58,039 nt of DNA from Halothiobacillus sp. (lineage in GTDB: Bacteria > Pseudomonadota > Gammaproteobacteria > Halothiobacillales > Halothiobacillaceae), in the NCBI GenBank assembly GCA_024635755.1, contig JAGXIF010000005.1, positions 1-58,039 of the forward strand, written 5' to 3'. A program made the position numbers and the translations under genes. The stretch's first letter is position 1. The number at the start of each line of letters is the position of its first letter. Of this stretch, positions 54,423-58,039 are shown piece by piece. The notes under the pieces were generated by a model, which was given only the letters and a program-made list of their open reading frames with translations, made no database searches and was not told the origin of the DNA.

Positions 54423-55622
54423 ATGGAAACTCTGAATAGCCCTGAACCGCGACATATCGCCGACATCACCATGTTCTGGGGGCCGGCTTCGGGCGGCGTG
54501 CGCCGATACCTCGAGGCCAAGCGCAGCCACCTTGCCGCCCGCGCCGGTTGCCGGCACAGCCTGCTCGTGCCCGGACCCCGCCCGGCCTGGTCGGTCGAGG
54601 AGAACCAGTTGCTCTGCCAGTTCCCCGCCTGGCCGCTCTCGGCCGGAGACGGCTATCGCTTCCCGCTGCGTGCGGGGGCCTGGCGTGAGGCCTTGGTTCA
54701 ATTGGCACCCGACGTGATCGAGGCCGGCGACCCTTACGTCACCGCCCAGGCGGCCCTGGCGGCCGGGCGTTCGCTGGACGTGCCCGTGGTCGGCTTTTTT
54801 CATTCGGATCTCTCGCGCTTGCTCGCGCTGCGTTGCGGTGATGGGCTGCGCCCACTTTCGGGGTGGTATCTCGGCCAGTTGTATCGCCGCTTCGACTGGA
54901 TGTTCGCCCCCAGCGAGGTGATGGCCAGCCAACTGGTCGATCTGGGCGTGCCCGACGTCAGCGTCCAGCGCCTGGGGGTGGACACCACGGCCTTTCGGCC
55001 TTCGGCCGCCCAGCCCGGCCTGCGCAAAACCCTGCGTGTTCCGCGGGATGCGCGGTTGTTGGTGTTTGCCGGGCGCAATACGCGCGAGAAGCACGTCGAT
55101 CAGCTGGTTGAAACGCTGGATTACCTGGACGATCGCTATTACCTGTTGCTGATCGGGGCGGGCATGCCGGCCGGCAGTCATCCTCGCCTGCGCGTGATCG
55201 ATTACGTCGGTGACGAGCACGCCTTGGCCGTCTATCTCGCCTCGGCCGATGCGTTGCTGCATGCCGGCGACGCCGAAACCTTCGGGCTGGTGATCCTCGA
55301 GGCGATGGCCTGCGGCCTGCCGGTGGTCGGCGTGGACGCCGGTGTCACGCCGGAATTGGTCGACGAGGCCGTGGGTGAGTTGGTCCCGAGGGCCCGTGCC
55401 GCGGAGCTGGCTCGGGGTGTTGAGCGCCTGTTCCAGCGTGACTGGCTGGAAGCCGGTGCGGCGGCCAGACGACGGGCCGTGCGGCATTACGGCTGGGGAT
55501 CGCAACTCGATCGGCAATTGCTGAGGATGGGGCAGTTGTGTCGCGAAGGGCGGGTCAGTGACGAGTCCGATTGCCACGGCGCCGTGGGTGATCCGGTGGT
55601 GGGTGGGGTGCCTTCGGGGTAA
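54423..55622 (+). CDS. Family 4 glycosyltransferase
   Basis: A 399-residue GT-B glycosyltransferase. The acceptor half begins 'MFWGPASGGVRRYLEAKRSH' and includes 'VIEAGDPYVTAQAALAAGRS'. The donor half has 'LLVFAGRNTREKHVDQLVET' and the EX7E motif in 'AETFGLVILEAMACGLPVVG'. Such enzymes build cell-surface glycans or glycolipids. The gene stands alone with no glycan cluster, so acceptor and sugar are unknown. Its last ~25 residues, rich in Gly, Asp and Ser, are probably disordered. Confidence 0.87.
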   Translation: METLNSPEPRHIADITMFWGPASGGVRRYLEAKRSHLAARAGCRHSLLVPGPRPAWSVEENQLLCQFPAWPLSAGDGYRFPLRAGAWREALVQLAPDVIEAGDPYVTAQAALAAGRSLDVPVVGFFHSDLSRLLALRCGDGLRPLSGWYLGQLYRRFDWMFAPSEVMASQLVDLGVPDVSVQRLGVDTTAFRPSAAQPGLRKTLRVPRDARLLVFAGRNTREKHVDQLVETLDYLDDRYYLLLIGAGMPAGSHPRLRVIDYVGDEHALAVYLASADALLHAGDAETFGLVILEAMACGLPVVGVDAGVTPELVDEAVGELVPRARAAELARGVERLFQRDWLEAGAAARRRAVRHYGWGSQLDRQLLRMGQLCREGRVSDESDCHGAVGDPVVGGVPSG

Positions 55623-55963
55623 TCAGATTCGGGCGTCTTTGTGGCTGGGGTTCTGGGCGCCAGAATCGCTGGAGAATTCGTGATTGCCCGAGATGATGTT
55701 CGGTGGCGTGTTTCGCGCGCCGGTTGGCTCGTGGTGTTAGCGCCTGGCCAGGGTGCTTGGCGTGCCAGCCCCTTTTCTTGCTTGTCCAAGAAAAGGGGCG
55801 AAAAGAACGACACCCCGGCGCTCTGGTCCTTCGGACCCGGCGGCCTCGTCGAGGCTGCCGGCCTCGCGAGGCAGAACGCAAGGGGGGTTCACCTCCGTTT
55901 CGTTGTTGTCGACCGTTCCGACCAGTTGCCGAATCTCTCGGGGGTCGGTTGAAGTGCATCGTG
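55623..55963. repeat. Hairpin-rich intergenic element without a gene
   Basis: This 341-base gap between convergent genes holds three hairpins: a perfect 12-pair stem CCCCTTTTCTTG/CAAGAAAAGGGG (55769-55798), GGTCC/GGACC (55825-55837) and CCGGCGGCCTC/GAGGCTGCCGG with one wobble (55837-55861). The mix of a CCCCTTTT-type stem followed by 'GGTCCTTCGGACC' resembles dispersed intergenic repeats of gammaproteobacteria. Only this copy is visible, so repeat status is inferred. A 103-codon open frame here has no family match. Confidence 0.5.
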
Positions 55964-57061
55964 CTACCGCATCAGCGCCGCACTCTTTACCAGTGCGGTC
56001 ACGGCCTGGCCGGTATCAAGTCCCATGTTCGCCACGGCCCGGTCGGTGACTTCACTGATCAGACGCTGTCCGTCCGCCAGTGTCATGAACACCGCTCGGC
56101 GTCCCGGGCCGGAGGTATCGATCCGTTCGATCCGTGCCGGGATCTGATTCTGCATGGAGATGTTCCCGATGCGTTCTCGGGATAGAGCCACGTCATCGGC
56201 CCGCACCCGCAGGCGGCGCGGGCCATTCTCGATCGCGGCGCCGTCTGCGCCCAATTGGAAGGTCACCGGCTGGCCGCTGTCCGTCTGCGGCGTGGTAACA
56301 AACCGCAGGCGGTGCGGATCATCGTCGACCCGTTCCACGTGGCCGTCGAGCGAGGCGACCGGGCCTTCCTCGGTGAACAGCGGCGAATCGATCCGGCCGA
56401 GCGCTTCCTTGAGGGCCTCGACCCGCTCGACCGCGCCATCGGCCATAAACACCACCCGGTCGGCCAGCCGCTCGACCTCCGCCGGGGCATGGGTGATCAG
56501 CACCGTGGGGATGGCAAAGTCACGGATCACCGTCTCGAACAGATCGAGCAGTTCGGCCTTGGCTCGCCAGTCGAGCGCCGCCAGCGGCTCGTCCATCATC
56601 AGCACCCTTGGCCGGCCGATCAGCGCCCGTGCGATGGCGATCCGCTGGCGTTCGCCGCCGGAGAGATTGCCCACCGCTCGGTCGAGCAACGGGCCGATGC
56701 CGGTGCGCTCGATGATTTGATCGCGGTCGATGGCCGCACCGCGGTCGCCCGGCGCGCGCCTAGCGGCGAAGGCGAGATTGCCGCGCACCGTGCGATGGGT
56801 GAGCAGGGCAGCATGTTGGAAGACCATGCCGATGTCGCGCTGTTCGGCCAGCAGGCCCCGCCGGCCGTCCTGCCAGACCTCGTCGTGGAAACGCAGCTGG
56901 CCGCGAGTGTGCCGGTCCAGGCCGGCCATGGCGCGCAGCAGTGTGCTCTTGCCCGAGCCCGAGCGGCCGAACAGGGCGGTTATTCCATCCGAGTCGAAGG
57001 CGAAGTCGCCGGAAGCCATCTGGAAGTCGCCCACGGTCAGTATCAGGTTGCCTGCGAACAT
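55964..57061 (-). CDS. modC: Molybdate ABC transporter ATP-binding protein ModC
   Basis: A 365-residue ABC ATPase. Walker A 'ALFGRSGSGKSTLLRAMAGL', signature '[20 protein letters not shown]' and Walker B 'RVLMMDEPLAALDWRAKAEL' are intact. A C-terminal MOP/TOBE domain ('ISMQNQIPARIERIDTSGPG') binds molybdate for regulation, as in ModC. It follows modB by four bases in the order modA-modB-modC. The molybdenum-hydroxylase operon 12 kb away is a likely consumer. Confidence 0.93.
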   Translation of the reverse strand: MFAGNLILTVGDFQMASGDFAFDSDGITALFGRSGSGKSTLLRAMAGLDRHTRGQLRFHDEVWQDGRRGLLAEQRDIGMVFQHAALLTHRTVRGNLAFAARRAPGDRGAAIDRDQIIERTGIGPLLDRAVGNLSGGERQRIAIARALIGRPRVLMMDEPLAALDWRAKAELLDLFETVIRDFAIPTVLITHAPAEVERLADRVVFMADGAVERVEALKEALGRIDSPLFTEEGPVASLDGHVERVDDDPHRLRFVTTPQTDSGQPVTFQLGADGAAIENGPRRLRVRADDVALSRERIGNISMQNQIPARIERIDTSGPGRRAVFMTLADGQRLISEVTDRAVANMGLDTGQAVTALVKSAALMR

Positions 57062-57065
57062 GGTC

Positions 57066-57758
57066 TTACCCCAGCTTGGCCGAGAACCGGCGGTTGATCA
57101 GGTATACGCCCACCAGCGTGGCGAAGGCGAAGATCACCATCACCGCTGAGAGCAGGTGGGCCTGGGCGTATTCGAACGACTCGACGTGATCGAAGATCGC
57201 TATCGAGACCATGCGTGTCTGGCCCTCGATATTGCCGCCGACCATGAGCACCACGCCGAACTCGCCCACGGTGTGGGCGAAGGTGAGCACTGATCCCACC
57301 AGCAGCCCCTGGCGCGACAGCGGCAGGATCACGGTGAAGAAGCGGTCGAGAAAGCGCGCCCGCATCAGGCGGGCGGCATCCAGCACCTCCTCGGAGAGCC
57401 CCTGGAAGGCCGACATCATCGGCTGGACCATGAACGGCAGCGAGAACAGCACCGAGCCGATCACCAGCCCGGTGAAGTTGAAGGTCAGCTGCCCGGAAAA
57501 GCCGAACAGGCCCAGGAACTCGGTCAGCGGGCCGTTGGGGGTCATGGCGATGATCAGGTAGAAGCCCAGCACCGTCGGCGGCAGCACCAGCGGCAACGAG
57601 ACCAGCGCCTCGAAGACCACTCGCCAGCGCGAGCGCATGCGCGAAAGTCCCCAGGCGATGGGCACGCCGATGACCAGCAGCACGATGGTGGTGATTGCAG
57701 CGACCTGTACCGTCAGCCAGATCGGATGGGTGTCGAGCGGGATGCCGAACAGCGTCAT
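57066..57758 (-). CDS. modB: Molybdate ABC transporter permease ModB
   Basis: A 230-residue permease with about five membrane helices, including 'TVQVAAITTIVLLVIGVPIA' and 'FEALVSLPLVLPPTVLGFYL'. The EAA loop is near 'LSEEVLDAARLMRARFLDRF'. The C-terminal 'HTVGEFGVVLMVGGNIEGQT' is typical of ModB. It sits nine bases after modA and forms the membrane channel for ModC. Confidence 0.93.
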   Translation of the reverse strand: MTLFGIPLDTHPIWLTVQVAAITTIVLLVIGVPIAWGLSRMRSRWRVVFEALVSLPLVLPPTVLGFYLIIAMTPNGPLTEFLGLFGFSGQLTFNFTGLVIGSVLFSLPFMVQPMMSAFQGLSEEVLDAARLMRARFLDRFFTVILPLSRQGLLVGSVLTFAHTVGEFGVVLMVGGNIEGQTRMVSIAIFDHVESFEYAQAHLLSAVMVIFAFATLVGVYLINRRFSAKLG

Positions 57759-57767
57759 GACCGGTCC

Positions 57768-58039
57768 TCAGGGCGTGTCGTAGCCGAATTTCTCGATGAT
57801 CGTGGCACCTTCGTCACTCCGCAGGAAGGCCATGAAGCCGTCGACTATTTCGGGATGTTCGCTGCGGGTCAATTTCACGGCGCCCTGCTCGATCGGCGCG
57901 TAGTCCTCGGCCGGCGGCATCCAGACATGGCCCTTGTCCTTGACCGGGCTTTGCGGGTCACGCAACTGCGATAGGGCGACGAAGCCCAGCTGGGCGTTGC
58001 CGGTGGTGACGAACTGGAAGGTCTGCGTGATGCTCTCGC
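57768..58039 (-). CDS. modA: Molybdate-binding periplasmic protein ModA, C-terminal part only
   Basis: The frame is open to the right window edge, so the N-terminus and signal peptide are outside. The visible ~90 residues have the ModA pattern: 'TTGNAQLGFVALSQL', 'GHVWMPPAEDYAPIEQGAV' and 'DGFMAFLRSDEGATIIEKFG'. It binds molybdate (or tungstate) in the periplasm for ModBC. A TTG at 57965 is internal, not a start. Confidence 0.9.
   Translation of the reverse strand, partial: ESITQTFQFVTTGNAQLGFVALSQLRDPQSPVKDKGHVWMPPAEDYAPIEQGAVKLTRSEHPEIVDGFMAFLRSDEGATIIEKFGYDTP

Noticed and set aside
55769..55798. 12-pair hairpin as terminator of the glycosyltransferase gene
   Set aside because: There is no T tract after either arm and it is nearly 150 bases from the stop codon.
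55641..55952. 103-codon frame within the hairpin-rich gap
   Set aside because: No ribosome-binding site or family motif; the frame runs through three hairpins and is better explained as repeat sequence.

Overview
This GC-rich window reads as chromosomal DNA of a gammaproteobacterium. The gene content and order (dksA, rnd, lolCD, hrpA, relA, gshA/gshB beside pilG) fit the Chromatiales/Ectothiorhodospiraceae/Halothiobacillaceae area. The glutamate-cysteine ligase is of the Acidithiobacillus-like type, and a sucrose-synthesis operon suggests a salt- or osmo-tolerant organism. The taxonomic placement is inference. Almost all of the sequence is densely packed intact genes. I see no insertion sequence, phage, CRISPR array or plasmid functions.

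Layout. 1-1.6 kb: the end of a Na+/H+ antiporter, then a Gly-Val-Asp tRNA operon behind a promoter with a GC-rich discriminator. 1.7-6.5 kb: a spermidine-synthase-like gene, an unknown exported protein, and the minus-strand operon dksA-ppi-rnd-ibaG-DUF1244. 6.5-10.8 kb: the minus-strand operon gshA-gshB-apbE-tonB (glutathione synthesis, flavinylation, TonB). 11-21.9 kb: the Pil-Chp type IV pilus chemosensory cluster pilG-pilH-pilI-pilJ-chpA-chpC, without pilK (CheR) or chpB (CheB). 21.9-24.7 kb: a B12 module of cobalamin riboswitch, btuB and a btuM-like solitary membrane component. 24.9-30.3 kb: nudE-cysQ, a lipoprotein with ycgL, a DUF4124 protein, and an OprC-type copper receptor carrying the CxxxM and HxM motifs. 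30.3-37.5 kb: hrpA, a TauE/SafE-type membrane protein, acylphosphatase and small envelope proteins. 37.7-39.6 kb: LolC/E-LolD lipoprotein export.

39.8-44.1 kb is a molybdenum-hydroxylase operon: a 2Fe-2S subunit, a Tat-exported molybdopterin subunit, XdhC and a MobA/MocA-like nucleotidyltransferase. The window ends at 56-58 kb with modC, modB and the end of modA, so molybdate uptake lies 12 kb from a Mo enzyme and its maturation factors. 44.5-49.1 kb is a sucrose operon (GH100 neutral invertase, sucrose-phosphate synthase with a degenerate phosphatase domain, and a separate sucrose-phosphate phosphatase) behind a 411-bp leader with hairpins. Then follow an MtfA-type peptidase, a bacterioferritin without the haem methionine, an alpha/beta hydrolase, a VIT/CCC1 metal transporter, a RelA lacking its ACT domain, a glycosyltransferase and a hairpin-rich intergenic element.

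The genes connect in several ways. TonB (6.6 kb) can energise the two TonB-dependent receptors. DksA (C100 only, other zinc ligands replaced) and a shortened RelA belong to the same stringent-response circuit that would act on the tRNA promoter. No element here is clearly a new defence or mobile system. The best leads are the unusual domain architectures (ChpA linker repeats, RelA without ACT, DksA without its zinc site), the B12 and copper uptake modules, the leader of the sucrose operon, and the uncharacterised exported proteins.
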